A program made the translations under genes and the position numbers. From Alphaproteobacteria bacterium (GTDB lineage Bacteria > Pseudomonadota > Alphaproteobacteria > UBA9219 > RGZA01), in NCBI GenBank assembly GCA_021732145.1, contig JAKFVN010000007.1, positions 1 through 64,000 on the forward strand: 64,000 bases of DNA, written 5' to 3'. The notes under the pieces were generated by a model. That model did no database searches. It was not told the origin of the DNA and saw only the letters and a list, made by a program, of their open reading frames with translations. Positions 36,140-45,133 of this stretch are shown here, piece by piece. Each line of letters begins with the position of its first letter. Positions within the stretch are counted from its first letter, which is position 1.

Positions 36140-37522
36140 CTAATCAATAAAGCAAATATCGTTGGCGTTTGGTTGCCCTGCATGACGCATGTGTACCGGG
36201 CGTACTGCAACGCGCGGTTGCGCATCCTTGATTACGGCAGCAAGTTTATCATGGACATCCTGCTGGCTGCTTTTATTGCGGCGTTTATTGGCTGCTTCCA
36301 ACCCGCTTAATAAATCATGGGAAATCATTCCCTTTTCCAGCATCACATCTAATAGCTCAGTGTATTTCATGCCCTTGGGGTCTACTCCTGCTGGGTGGTG
36401 ATAAAGCTTATGTACAAGGCCCTTTATGGCAGCAGGCCCTAAATCTGCGCGCACAGTCACCACATCAATCGCTTGCTTCACCAGCATACCGCCATCGCCT
36501 TGCGGTGAATTTTCGCGGAAGCAATAACGTTCAAACTCATCATACGTAAACGCATCAGGATTTAGCGTGACGACCGCGCTGAATAAATTGAAGGCCTGCG
36601 TTTCTTCGGTGGTGCGCGTTGAATGCGCCAGCCCATCAAACACATATTTGCTGATGTTGTCGGTAAAGACTTTCGTGAAGGCAAGTGCGGGGTTTTGATA
36701 AAGTGCCGCAGCAATATTACCCAAGACCGCGCGGTATTCATGGCGGTAATTATTGATGCGGTTTTGCGTCTGGTTGGCCTTAGCCAGTGCAATCATCCAT
36801 TCGGCTTTAAAATGCCCCGCATCCACTTCAGCAAAATATTTGGCCAGCACATCCACATCCTTGGGATGTTCCAGCATGTCTGTAATCAGCGCCGCGAGTT
36901 CGCGGTTCTTGGCATCCGCAATCTCGGTATACAGCATGGGGTGCTTGATAACCGTTGCAGCACCGGGGTTTTTAGCCTCCGCGCGGAAGCTTTGCGCAGA
37001 TGATTTCGCAAGGTCTTGTTCCTGCTCTATCAACCGGTTTTTTCTAATGGCATACATCGCGCTTAAAATATCATCCGGCGTCATGGTGGACATGACCACT
37101 TCTGCATCCGCATGGCTTTCCAACGGATGCAGGCGTGATAATTCGGCGCTAATCCATTCCACTTCCTGACGCGTCACGCCAAATTCAACGGCAATGCGCT
37201 TAAAGGTGATTTCCAGCTTGTTGGTAAGTTCGCCGTCCTTATCAACCGGCTGCGCAATGCCAAGACCCACTTCGACCAGCAAGCGCACAACTTCCAGAAT
37301 GGCTTCGGCGCGCAGCGGTAGATAAACCGCGTCATACCCCGCGTGGGTCGCTTCGTTGCGCAAGATTTCATATGCATCGGCTTTCTGGCGGAATTCGGCG
37401 TAACCTTCGATGGTGCTTAAGTCACGGTTGGCTTTGGCCAAGCGGAATGCTTCGTGAATCTCGGCGCGTGACGCGTAGGGGTGCGTACCCAGCACCGCAT
37501 AATATGACCTTTGTTCCGACAT
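36140..37522 (-). CDS. J-domain-like protein lacking HPD
   Basis: A 460-residue protein. Residues 6-68 follow the J-domain plan: YYAVLGTHPYASRAEIHEAFRLAKANRD, then AEFRQKADAYEILRNEATHAGYD, matching helices I to IV. The HPD tripeptide that activates DnaK is absent; the loop reads KANRDLS. The rest is a helical region without cysteine-rich or substrate-binding DnaJ parts. It is therefore a J-like protein that probably cannot stimulate DnaK in the normal way and may act as a scaffold. A CtrA-like half-site lies about 85 bases upstream of its start. Confidence 0.75.
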   Translation of the reverse strand: MSEQRSYYAVLGTHPYASRAEIHEAFRLAKANRDLSTIEGYAEFRQKADAYEILRNEATHAGYDAVYLPLRAEAILEVVRLLVEVGLGIAQPVDKDGELTNKLEITFKRIAVEFGVTRQEVEWISAELSRLHPLESHADAEVVMSTMTPDDILSAMYAIRKNRLIEQEQDLAKSSAQSFRAEAKNPGAATVIKHPMLYTEIADAKNRELAALITDMLEHPKDVDVLAKYFAEVDAGHFKAEWMIALAKANQTQNRINNYRHEYRAVLGNIAAALYQNPALAFTKVFTDNISKYVFDGLAHSTRTTEETQAFNLFSAVVTLNPDAFTYDEFERYCFRENSPQGDGGMLVKQAIDVVTVRADLGPAAIKGLVHKLYHHPAGVDPKGMKYTELLDVMLEKGMISHDLLSGLEAANKRRNKSSQQDVHDKLAAVIKDAQPRVAVRPVHMRHAGQPNANDICFID

Positions 37523-37603
37523 TTATGCTCGCAAGGCATGTGTGGAAATATGTAATTGTGTCGGTAATCGTATGCTTAAAGTTTTTCTTAAATACTACCA
37601 AAC

Positions 37604-37625
37604 ATGGTTAACTAAACAGTTAACC
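37604..37625. promoter_or_regulatory. Inverted repeat with CtrA-like half-site upstream of the J-like gene
   Basis: GGTTAAC (37606-37612) and GTTAACC (37619-37625) flank six bases. Read on the minus strand, TTAACCAT at 37604-37611 is a CtrA half-site. Spacing between the TTAA cores is eight, not the ideal seven. It overlaps the last codon of nadE. Confidence 0.4.
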
Positions 37626-39284
37626 GAAGAATTTGTTGGTAAGCGGATAACGGCGTTCACGGCCAAAGCTATGCGCGGTAATTTTAACACCCGGTGGTGC
37701 CTGGCGGCGTTTATATTCGGAAAACTTCAGCATCTTAAGCACTTTGGTTACTGTCGCTTCATCATGCCCGCGGCCAATAACATCTTTAATGCTCATTTCG
37801 CGTTCCACAAGGCATTGGATAATGTCATCTAACTGTGGATAAGGCGGCAACGTATCTTGATCCACCTGATTAGGCTTTAATTCTGCGCTTGGCGGGCGGG
37901 TAATAATGCGTTCGGGCATGACAAACCCCTGCGGCCCAAGGCCAATCGCGGGCTTATTCACGTTGCGCCATTTGCACAGGCGGAAGACCAGCGTTTTATA
38001 CACGTCTTTAATCAAGGCAAAGCCGCCGCACATATCGCCATAGAGCGTCGCATAGCCCGTCGCCATTTCCGATTTATTTCCGGTTGCCACCACCATGTGA
38101 CCATAGGTGTTGGATAGCGTCATCAAAATCAAACCGCGCAACCGTGATTGCACGTTTTGGTCAGCAATATCCGTATTGAAACCTTTGCTGTGCGGCTTCA
38201 CGGCATTGCCCAAAGCCTTCATGCCTTCTTCAATTGAAATGGTTTTGTATTCACAGCCAAGCATGGTGCTAGCTTTCTGCGCATCTTCCAGACTGTCTTT
38301 CGATGTATAGGGTGATGGCATCATCACATTGATGACTTTGTCTTTGCCCAGCGCATCAACCGCCAGCGCGGAAACCAGCGCGCTATCAATCCCGCCGGAC
38401 ATACCAATCAGCACACCGGGAAAGTTATTTTTCTGTACATAATCGCGCAGCGCCAAAGTGAGCGCGGAATAAATGCTTTCTTCTTCGCTTAATGGTTTTG
38501 GTAATTCCTCTTGGCGCGGAATCCAATGCTCGCCCTGCTTATTCCAATAGGTAAGCTGCACTTTTTCCTGATACTGACCCAGATTGGCGCATTCATCGCC
38601 CTTCGTATTCATCACGAACGAACCGCCGTCAAACAGCAATTCATCCTGCCCGCCCAGTTGGTTGACATAGACAATCGGCAAGCCCGTTTCCTTGATGCGT
38701 GCAGTCATAATCGCGCGTCGTACAAGTGGCTTATCGGTTTCAAACGGGCTGGCATTAATTGTAATCAAAATATTTGCGCCGCGACGTTTTAGGGAAGCCG
38801 CGCGTTCCTTGCTCCACATATCTTCGCATATGGTCACGCCAATGCGCGCGCCTTTAATCAGGAACGGCTCGCCATCATCCTTGCCGCCAAAACTGAAGAC
38901 GCGCTTATCATCAAACACGCCGTAATTCGGCAAATCGAATTTGTACCAGACCTGTTCAATCCTGCCGTTCATCAGCAGCGCAGCCGCATTATACGGATTG
39001 CCACCTTCCGGATTTTTCCAAGGCAAGCCAACAATCATCGCAGCAGAATTTTTGGTAACGAGCGCCAATGCTTCGGCAGCTTTCATGCACGCATCGACAT
39101 AGGACGGACGCAGCGTTAAATCTTCGGGCGGATAAGCGCTGATCGATAATTCGGAGGTCACAATCAAATCAGCGCCTCGCGCTGCTGCGTTTTGATGCGC
39201 GACTTTGATTTTTCCGGCATTCGCCTCAATCCCCCCGATGGTGAGGTTTAATTGGGCCAGCGCGATGATGAGGGGTTCTGACAT
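37620..39284 (-). CDS. nadE: Glutamine-dependent NAD+ synthase
   Basis: A 554-residue two-domain NadE that amidates nicotinic acid adenine dinucleotide. The N-terminal nitrilase domain has the Glu-Lys-Cys triad in VTSELSISAYPPEDL, KFDLPNYGVFDDKR and GVTICEDMW. The synthetase domain has the PP-loop GMSGGIDSALVSALA and VVATGNKSEMATGYATLYGDMCGGFALI. Length is normal. Its upstream region contains the paired hairpins described separately. Confidence 0.97.
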   Translation of the reverse strand: MSEPLIIALAQLNLTIGGIEANAGKIKVAHQNAAARGADLIVTSELSISAYPPEDLTLRPSYVDACMKAAEALALVTKNSAAMIVGLPWKNPEGGNPYNAAALLMNGRIEQVWYKFDLPNYGVFDDKRVFSFGGKDDGEPFLIKGARIGVTICEDMWSKERAASLKRRGANILITINASPFETDKPLVRRAIMTARIKETGLPIVYVNQLGGQDELLFDGGSFVMNTKGDECANLGQYQEKVQLTYWNKQGEHWIPRQEELPKPLSEEESIYSALTLALRDYVQKNNFPGVLIGMSGGIDSALVSALAVDALGKDKVINVMMPSPYTSKDSLEDAQKASTMLGCEYKTISIEEGMKALGNAVKPHSKGFNTDIADQNVQSRLRGLILMTLSNTYGHMVVATGNKSEMATGYATLYGDMCGGFALIKDVYKTLVFRLCKWRNVNKPAIGLGPQGFVMPERIITRPPSAELKPNQVDQDTLPPYPQLDDIIQCLVEREMSIKDVIGRGHDEATVTKVLKMLKFSEYKRRQAPPGVKITAHSFGRERRYPLTNKFFG

Positions 39285-39380
39285 AAGGATATATTAGAGA
39301 TGCGTAATGCTTTAACACCTGTATTTAAAACTATTTTGGCGCATTTATCAAAATGATGTTTGGATTTGCGTATTTTTTTG

Positions 39381-39541
39381 CTAGTGTGACATCTCGCAAT
39401 TGCTTAATACGCTGCCGTAAAGACACAGTGCAATTGCGAGATATAAGTCACACTAACTTTACAATTCTTCTAGTGTCCTAACCTCCAAATTGCCTTAACA
39501 TTCTGGCACTACCTGTGAAGGCAATTTGGAGGGGACACTAG
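39381..39541. repeat. Two tandem, related long hairpins between nadE and the DUF4389 gene
   Basis: Hairpin 1: TAGTGTGAC (39382-39390) and ATCTCGCAATTGC (39391-39403) pair with GCAATTGCGAGAT (39430-39442) and GTCACACTA (39447-39455), with a four-base bulge ATAA on the right arm and a 26-base loop. Hairpin 2: CTAGTGTCC (39470-39478) and CCTCCAAATTGCCTT (39482-39496) pair with AAGGCAATTTGGAGG (39518-39532) and GGACACTAG (39533-39541), with a TAA bulge on the left arm and a 21-base loop. The left arms share CTAGTGT and AATTGC at the same spacing, and differences between the two copies are matched on the opposite arm. No T-run follows either. The type of element (structured RNA, small palindromic mobile repeat, or regulatory DNA) is not known. 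Confidence 0.85.
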
Positions 39542-39580
39542 AAATCGCCCATAAAGTCACACATCTCCAAGGCTCGTTCC

Positions 39581-39883
39581 ATGTCCGATCGCGAACATTC
39601 AAATCCGCCACAAACACAGATTGAAGACCACATCAAAAGCCAGGTTCAGGATACCAGCACATGGGTTCGCCTGTTCTTCATGATCTTGTTCATGGTGATT
39701 TTCTATATCGTATTCGCGATTACGGGCGTGGTGGCCATCATCCAATTCGTGACGCGCATTTTAACTGGCAAACCGCTTGGCAGCTTGCAGGATTTTAATG
39801 CGAAGCTCGCGGAATATGCGCGTGACCTTGTGGCCTACATCACCTACGCATCCGATGCGAAGCCGTTTCCCTTCAAGGAATAA
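39581..39883 (+). CDS. DUF4389-family membrane protein
   Basis: A 100-residue protein with one long hydrophobic segment (about 30-62: WVRLFFMILFMVIFYIVFAI, then continuing) and the C-terminal DUF4389 pattern: TGKPLGSLQDFNAKLAEYARDLVAYITYASDAKPFPF. Members are small inner-membrane proteins of unknown function. It is the first plus-strand gene after the hairpins, 40 bases away, so those structures could lie in its leader. The stop abuts the convergent hydrolase gene. Confidence 0.88.
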   Translation: MSDREHSNPPQTQIEDHIKSQVQDTSTWVRLFFMILFMVIFYIVFAITGVVAIIQFVTRILTGKPLGSLQDFNAKLAEYARDLVAYITYASDAKPFPFKE

Positions 39884-40597
39884 CTAGCCGTTATTCTTTT
39901 CGGAAATACCCAGCCACTTCTTCAGAATTCTATTCACAGGCGCTGGCTGTTCCAATGGCGCGAGATGCCCCGCGCCAGGGATAATGTGCAGTTCCGCGCC
40001 TTTAATATAATTTGCCATTTCCTGCGCATGTTCGGGCGGGGTTAGTGCATCCTGCTCCCCGCAGATAATCACAGTTGGCACGGTGATAAGCGATAGATGC
40101 GGGCGGCTATCAATGCGGCCAAGAATTGCCGTCTGCTGATTTAAGAAAGCATGCATCCCCACCCTGCCTGCCATGTCGATAATCAATTTGGTAAGTTCTT
40201 CATCCTGCAAACGGGATGCGGCAATCAGCATCGGAAGCAAGCGTGGCGTTACGCCTTTGAAGTCGCCTTTTTGCGCGAGTTGAATAAGCCCACGACGCTT
40301 GCGGCGGCTTTCATCCGTATCGGGGCGCGCGGATGTATCGATAAGCGCAAGCTGGGTGATTCGTTGCGGCGCTTGGCGCATCAGCTCCATCGCCACATAG
40401 CCACCCATAGAAAGCCCTGCCAAGGCAAAGCTTTCGGGTGCTATGGAAAGCACACTCTTTGCCAATTCGCGCATGTTATCGCTGGCCGTTAAATCGGGCA
40501 CAATCACGTCAACATATGCCTCTAAGGCATTGATTTGATGCTGCCAAAGGGCCTTATCACACAAAAGGCCGGGCAGTAGGATAAGCGTTGGTTTCAC
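39884..40597 (-). CDS. Alpha/beta hydrolase
   Basis: A 237-residue alpha/beta hydrolase. It opens with LILLPGLLCDKALWQHQ, the nucleophile elbow is GLSMGG, and the C-terminal acid and base segments are ICGEQDALTPPEHAQEM and IPGAGHLAPLEQP, so the Ser-Asp-His triad looks complete. The substrate is unknown; the PimeloylACP/ester hydrolase style is the nearest broad match. It is divergent from the DEAD-box gene. Confidence 0.9.
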   Translation of the reverse strand: MKPTLILLPGLLCDKALWQHQINALEAYVDVIVPDLTASDNMRELAKSVLSIAPESFALAGLSMGGYVAMELMRQAPQRITQLALIDTSARPDTDESRRKRRGLIQLAQKGDFKGVTPRLLPMLIAASRLQDEELTKLIIDMAGRVGMHAFLNQQTAILGRIDSRPHLSLITVPTVIICGEQDALTPPEHAQEMANYIKGAELHIIPGAGHLAPLEQPAPVNRILKKWLGISEKNNG

Positions 40598-40747
40598 GTG
40601 TTAAAATGCTCCTTTTCCTTGGAATGCGGGATTGAAGAGTACAGGGGCTTTATGCTAAGTCATGCCGCGATGCAAGAGACTTTGCATCTGAAAAAGCCGA
40701 AAGATGTGAAAGCCCATAGCGGCTTTTGAAGAAATTGCGAGGAAGAG

Positions 40748-42166
40748 TTGTTATTTAGCGAGTTGGGCTTGAAGCCCGAGATATTAGCCGCGCTTGAAGA
40801 GCGTGGATATAAAGAACCCACCCCCATCCAGGAATTAGCCATCCCCTATGTACTCATGGGCCGGGATGTCCTTGGCTGCGCGCAAACAGGCACGGGGAAG
40901 ACCGCAGGCTTTGCCCTGCCGATGATTGAAATTCTGTCATCCGGAAAGGCAAAGGCGCGCATGCCGCGCTCCATCATTCTGGAGCCTACCCGCGAATTGG
41001 CCGCGCAGGTTGCCGAAAACTTTGCGTATTATGGGAAAGGCCTGAATTTATCTGTCGCCTTGCTCACCGGCGGCCAAGGCATGGAAGACCAGATCAAGAA
41101 GCTGGAACGCGGCGTGGACGTTCTGATTGTAACGCCGGGCCGCATGCTTGATTTATACGAGCGCGGCAACGTCATGCTGCACGACATTAAAATTTTCGTG
41201 ATTGATGAAGCCGACCGCATGCTGGACATGGGATTCATTCCCGATATTGAAAAAATTGCGGGCATTCTGCCAAAAATCCGCCAGACCTTGTTCTTCTCGG
41301 CAACCATGCCCGCAGAAATCAAGAAGCTGGCTGACAAGTTCCTGATGAACCCCAAGGAAATATCGGTGGCTGCGCCAGCAACAACCGCCAGCACGGTTGA
41401 GCAAAGCATTGTGCGCCTTGGTGTCAGGCAAAAGCGCGAAGCGCTGCGCACACTGCTGAAGCAGCATGAATTCAAGAGCGCATTCGTGTTCTGCAACCGC
41501 AAGAAAGACATCAACATCCTGGTTGAATCCCTGCAACGGCATGGCTTTTCTGCCGCTGGCCTGCACGGCGATATGGTTCAAACCAAGCGCAACGAAGCCC
41601 TGGATAAATTTAAAAAAGGCGAAATTGCATTATTGATTTGCAGCGATGTGGCTGCGCGCGGCCTTGATATCAAAGGCGTTGATGCCGTGTTCAATTTCGA
41701 TGTGCCATTTGATGCGGATAGCTATGTTCACCGCATTGGCCGTACTGGCCGCGCGGGCGCAGATGGCAAGGCATTCACGTTTGTCACATCAGATGATGAC
41801 AAGTTGCTGGCCAATATCGTCGCACTCATCAAAAAGGAAATTCCTGAAGCAACGGTTGAAGGATTGACGGAGCAAGGCGATGCCCGGCATCCGCATTTCA
41901 AGTCCCGCCATGAGCGCGGCGAAGGCCGCAATGAAGGCAGGGGCGACAACCGCCGTGAATCCCGCTCTGAACGCAACCGTGACCGCAATAGAGGCGAACG
42001 CAATAACCGCCGCAGCCAGAATCGCGAACAGCGCCAGGAACAGACCAGCGATAGCGCAGGTTCAAATGTGGTGGGCTTTGGCGATGATTTGCCCGCTTTC
42101 CTTCGCGGCACACGCCAGAAAATGGCTTCGCTTGCCCCTATGATTTCCAAGGAAAAAATCGTTTAA
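40748..42166 (+). CDS. DEAD-box RNA helicase, RhlE-like
   Basis: A 472-residue DEAD-box helicase. Q motif YKEPTPIQELAIP, motif I AQTGTGKT, Ia PTRELA, TPGR, II DEAD, III SAT, and the C-terminal HRIGRTGR are all present. A tail of about 75 residues is rich in Arg, Asn, Gly and Glu (for example RGEGRNEGRGDNRRESRSER), an unstructured RNA-binding region. The start is TTG at 40748, because a stop lies a few codons upstream and no other start is in frame; AGGAAG lies just before it. A role in ribosome assembly or cold growth is inferred from RhlE. Confidence 0.96.
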   Translation: MLFSELGLKPEILAALEERGYKEPTPIQELAIPYVLMGRDVLGCAQTGTGKTAGFALPMIEILSSGKAKARMPRSIILEPTRELAAQVAENFAYYGKGLNLSVALLTGGQGMEDQIKKLERGVDVLIVTPGRMLDLYERGNVMLHDIKIFVIDEADRMLDMGFIPDIEKIAGILPKIRQTLFFSATMPAEIKKLADKFLMNPKEISVAAPATTASTVEQSIVRLGVRQKREALRTLLKQHEFKSAFVFCNRKKDINILVESLQRHGFSAAGLHGDMVQTKRNEALDKFKKGEIALLICSDVAARGLDIKGVDAVFNFDVPFDADSYVHRIGRTGRAGADGKAFTFVTSDDDKLLANIVALIKKEIPEATVEGLTEQGDARHPHFKSRHERGEGRNEGRGDNRRESRSERNRDRNRGERNNRRSQNREQRQEQTSDSAGSNVVGFGDDLPAFLRGTRQKMASLAPMISKEKIV

Positions 42167-42201
42167 TCAATCCCTTATCTAGGTTTCTTCAGGTTTAGGG
42201 C

Positions 42202-44430
42202 ATGCGGTTATATTCAAAACACATCATGGGGAGGATTACGGCGTTCGCCTCGCTATGTGTTTTGTTATACCCGCTGGCGGCTAATGCGGACGGCGAAGTA
42301 AAGCGAACCCCAAAACCCGCCATCACCAAATCTACCAAAGCGGATGCAGAAAAGGAACAATATCTGCTCTCCGCCAATGAAATTACCAATGACGATCCGA
42401 ATGGAATTGTGACTGCCAGCGGCGCCGTTGAAATCCATAATGATAAAAAAATCCTGCAAGCCGAACATGTCGAATACCAGCAAAAACTGGATATTGTAAA
42501 AGCCAATGGCAATATCGCGCTGATTAGCGAAGACAACAATGTCATCTATGCCAAGCAAAGCACGCTGAGCACCGATTTCGCCAATGGCAGTGCCGAGCAT
42601 GTGGCGATGCTGATGACCGATAACTCGCGCTTTGTTGCCAATGACGCACGGCGGCTTGATAACCGTTACATGCTGTTTGGCATGGGCATGTTCTCGCCAT
42701 GCAATCTCTGCGCAACCAATCCGCGCAAAGCGCCCATCTGGCAGGTGAAGGCCGCCAAAGCAACCCATGATAATGTTGAGAAAAATATCATCTACCGTGA
42801 TGCGACGCTGGAAATGTGGGGCATCCCCATTATATACACGCCCTACATGTCGCACCCCGACCCGACGGTAAAACGACGCCAAGGTCTGCTGAATATGCGC
42901 TACGTGAATTCGCCGGATCTGGGTTCGCAGGTTGTTGTCCCCTACTATTTCGATATTGCGCCGGACATGGATTACACTTTCAAGCCTAATTTCAACGGCA
43001 AGGACGGCATGCGGTTTGCGGGTATATTGCGCAAACGCTATGAACGCGGCGATATCAACATCGACCACTCGCTGGTTGTCACTGATCGCGTGGATGATGA
43101 TGGCATCACCAAAAAAGACCAAATCCGCGGGCACTTGGCAGGCTATGCGCATTTCGACATTGATAATATTTTCAGAACCGGCGCTGATTTTGCCATGCAA
43201 ACCGATAAAAATTATCTTGCTCGCTATAACGAGAAAAAAGACGACGTGCTGACCAATCGCCTTTTCCTTGAAGGGTTTAAAGGCCGCGGGTTTGGCGCGG
43301 TAGAAATGTTCTATTTCCAGGATAACCGCCCGGGCGGCAGGCCACAGCAACCCCTGGTACTGCCACGCTTGCGCATATCCCAGGTGGGTGAGCCGAACAT
43401 GACGCTTGGCGGCCGCTGGTCATTTGATGGCGAAGCCGTTTCGCTGAAACGGGATAGCGGACAGGACATTAAAAAATTCGGCGTTGATTTCGGCTGGGAA
43501 CGCCGCGATGTGCTGCCGCTTGGCTTTGTAAGCACGATTAAAGGCTCCGTGCGCAACGACACATTCCTTGTGAACAATCTGGCTTCGACCGATGTGCCTG
43601 GCCGCATTTACAATGATGATGCGACCAACCGCTTATTCCCGCAAGGCCAGGTAACCTTGAGTTATCCGCTAGCCGGTTACGCCGAAACATTCACGCATAC
43701 GATCGAGCCCATTTTTGCCCTTAGCGCATCGCCAACCCGTAAGCATGACCCGCGCATTCCGAATGAAGATAGCCTGGATGTCGATTTTGACACGACCAAT
43801 TTGTTTGATCTGAACCGCTATCCCGGCACGGATAGCATGGAGCAAGGCATACGCACCAGTTATGGCTTTAAAACAGGGTTTTATAACCATTCCGGCGGCT
43901 TTAGTGAATTCACCTTTGGGCAAAGCTATCGCATCAGCGATGACCCGCTCTTTCCAAAAGGCACCGGATTTGACGCGCCGCTTTCCGATTATGTGGGCCA
44001 GTTGAAGCTTGACCCCGGACGATGGATGACGATGGATTATAACTTCCGCATTGACAAGGATTTGGCAACATCGCGCCGCCATGAAATTTATACCAGCTTT
44101 GGCATTCCGGAATTCCGCCCGCGCTTTACGTATACCTATAGCGACCCTGCTCTATTTGTTCCCGGCGTTTCCAACCGCGTGGAAGAGCTTAAATTCGGAT
44201 TCACAACGCAGTTCGCGCAATTCTGGGCATTCAACTTTGACCAGACAAATGACTTACGCCCTCTCACCAATGGCCCGCGCACTACGGCGGCATCGCTTAC
44301 CTATCAGGATGAATGCTTTACGACGTACCTTAGCATGACGCGCGACCATACCGTTCGCACTGGCGTGCGATCGGGCGATACGTTCTTTTTTCGTATCCTA
44401 TTTAAGCATTTGGGCGGCATTGACGGTTAA
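42202..44430 (+). CDS. lptD: LPS-assembly protein LptD
   Basis: A 742-residue outer-membrane LptD. A signal peptide (ending ANA about residue 28) is followed by an LptA-like jellyroll (SANEITNDDPNGIVTASG, AEHVEYQQKLDIVKANG) and then a 26-strand barrel with NLCATNPRKAPIWQVKA, a cysteine-containing family segment. A second Cys near the C-terminus (YQDECFTTYL) could pair with it. The C-terminus is weakly aromatic for Bam recognition. LptD inserts LPS into the outer leaflet, so the organism makes LPS. Confidence 0.95.
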   Translation: MRLYSKHIMGRITAFASLCVLLYPLAANADGEVKRTPKPAITKSTKADAEKEQYLLSANEITNDDPNGIVTASGAVEIHNDKKILQAEHVEYQQKLDIVKANGNIALISEDNNVIYAKQSTLSTDFANGSAEHVAMLMTDNSRFVANDARRLDNRYMLFGMGMFSPCNLCATNPRKAPIWQVKAAKATHDNVEKNIIYRDATLEMWGIPIIYTPYMSHPDPTVKRRQGLLNMRYVNSPDLGSQVVVPYYFDIAPDMDYTFKPNFNGKDGMRFAGILRKRYERGDINIDHSLVVTDRVDDDGITKKDQIRGHLAGYAHFDIDNIFRTGADFAMQTDKNYLARYNEKKDDVLTNRLFLEGFKGRGFGAVEMFYFQDNRPGGRPQQPLVLPRLRISQVGEPNMTLGGRWSFDGEAVSLKRDSGQDIKKFGVDFGWERRDVLPLGFVSTIKGSVRNDTFLVNNLASTDVPGRIYNDDATNRLFPQGQVTLSYPLAGYAETFTHTIEPIFALSASPTRKHDPRIPNEDSLDVDFDTTNLFDLNRYPGTDSMEQGIRTSYGFKTGFYNHSGGFSEFTFGQSYRISDDPLFPKGTGFDAPLSDYVGQLKLDPGRWMTMDYNFRIDKDLATSRRHEIYTSFGIPEFRPRFTYTYSDPALFVPGVSNRVEELKFGFTTQFAQFWAFNFDQTNDLRPLTNGPRTTAASLTYQDECFTTYLSMTRDHTVRTGVRSGDTFFFRILFKHLGGIDG

Positions 44431-44481
44431 CAGCCGCAAACTATATCCTATCTGCCCTAACCCCTTATCGGAGGCATCCTT

Positions 44482-45108
44482 ATGTATAAACTCTATTATT
44501 CTCCCGGCAGCTGTTCGATGGCCATTCACGTGCTGCTCAACGAAATCGGGGCAGATTTCCAGCTTGAAAACACCGCCATTCGCGAAGGCAAAAACAAAAG
44601 CGAAGCATTCTTAAAAATCAACCCGCGTGGCCAGGTTCCTGCGCTTGCCGAAGACGGCAAGGCGATGCTCGAAGGCGGCGCGATCCTCACCTATCTTGCC
44701 GACAAGCATTCCAGCCATTTACTGCCAAGCGAAGGCTGGGCGCGCGCGCAAGCATTGCAATGGCTGATGTTCTGCAATTCAACCCTGCACCCTGCCTATA
44801 GCCGTTGCTTCTGGCTGATGCGCAGCGAAGAGCCAGGCAAAGACGCATTCCTGAAAAAATCCGCCGAATGGGTCAACCGCTTGTGGCAGGACGTTGAACA
44901 TCAACTGCAAAACCAGCTTTATCTATGCGGTGAAGAATGCACGATTGGCGATATTCTGCTGACGGTGATTGCGAACTGGAGCGGTAACATTCCAGTGCCC
45001 ATCACGATTGGCCCAAAAGCACGCGCATTATTCGCACGCGTGATTGCCCGCCCTGCTTACCAAAAAGCGCTGGCAACGGAGCAGGTTGAATACAAAATGG
45101 CGTCATAA
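44482..45108 (+). CDS. Glutathione S-transferase, beta-class-like
   Basis: A 208-residue GST. It starts MYKLYYSPGSCSMAIHVLL with the beta-class catalytic Cys near residue 11, then NPRGQVPALAEDG with the cis-Pro and EGGAILTYLADK for the gamma-glutamyl contact. The C-terminal helical domain has ECTIGDILLTVIANWS. The gene has GGAGG before its ATG. It precedes the efflux genes, which suggests a joint detoxification role. Confidence 0.93.
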   Translation: MYKLYYSPGSCSMAIHVLLNEIGADFQLENTAIREGKNKSEAFLKINPRGQVPALAEDGKAMLEGGAILTYLADKHSSHLLPSEGWARAQALQWLMFCNSTLHPAYSRCFWLMRSEEPGKDAFLKKSAEWVNRLWQDVEHQLQNQLYLCGEECTIGDILLTVIANWSGNIPVPITIGPKARALFARVIARPAYQKALATEQVEYKMAS

Positions 45109-45133
45109 CACCTGAAAAGAAAAACCCCATTCT

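Noticed and set aside
39382..39541. Integron attC site or classical REP for the paired hairpins
   Set aside because: The ends lack RYYYAAC/GTTRRRY cores and there is no integrase or cassette gene; no GTAG-type REP sequence is present.
42265..43350. 361-codon minus-strand ORF antisense to lptD
   Set aside because: Overlaps the intact lptD frame entirely and has mirror-codon composition; no start signal.
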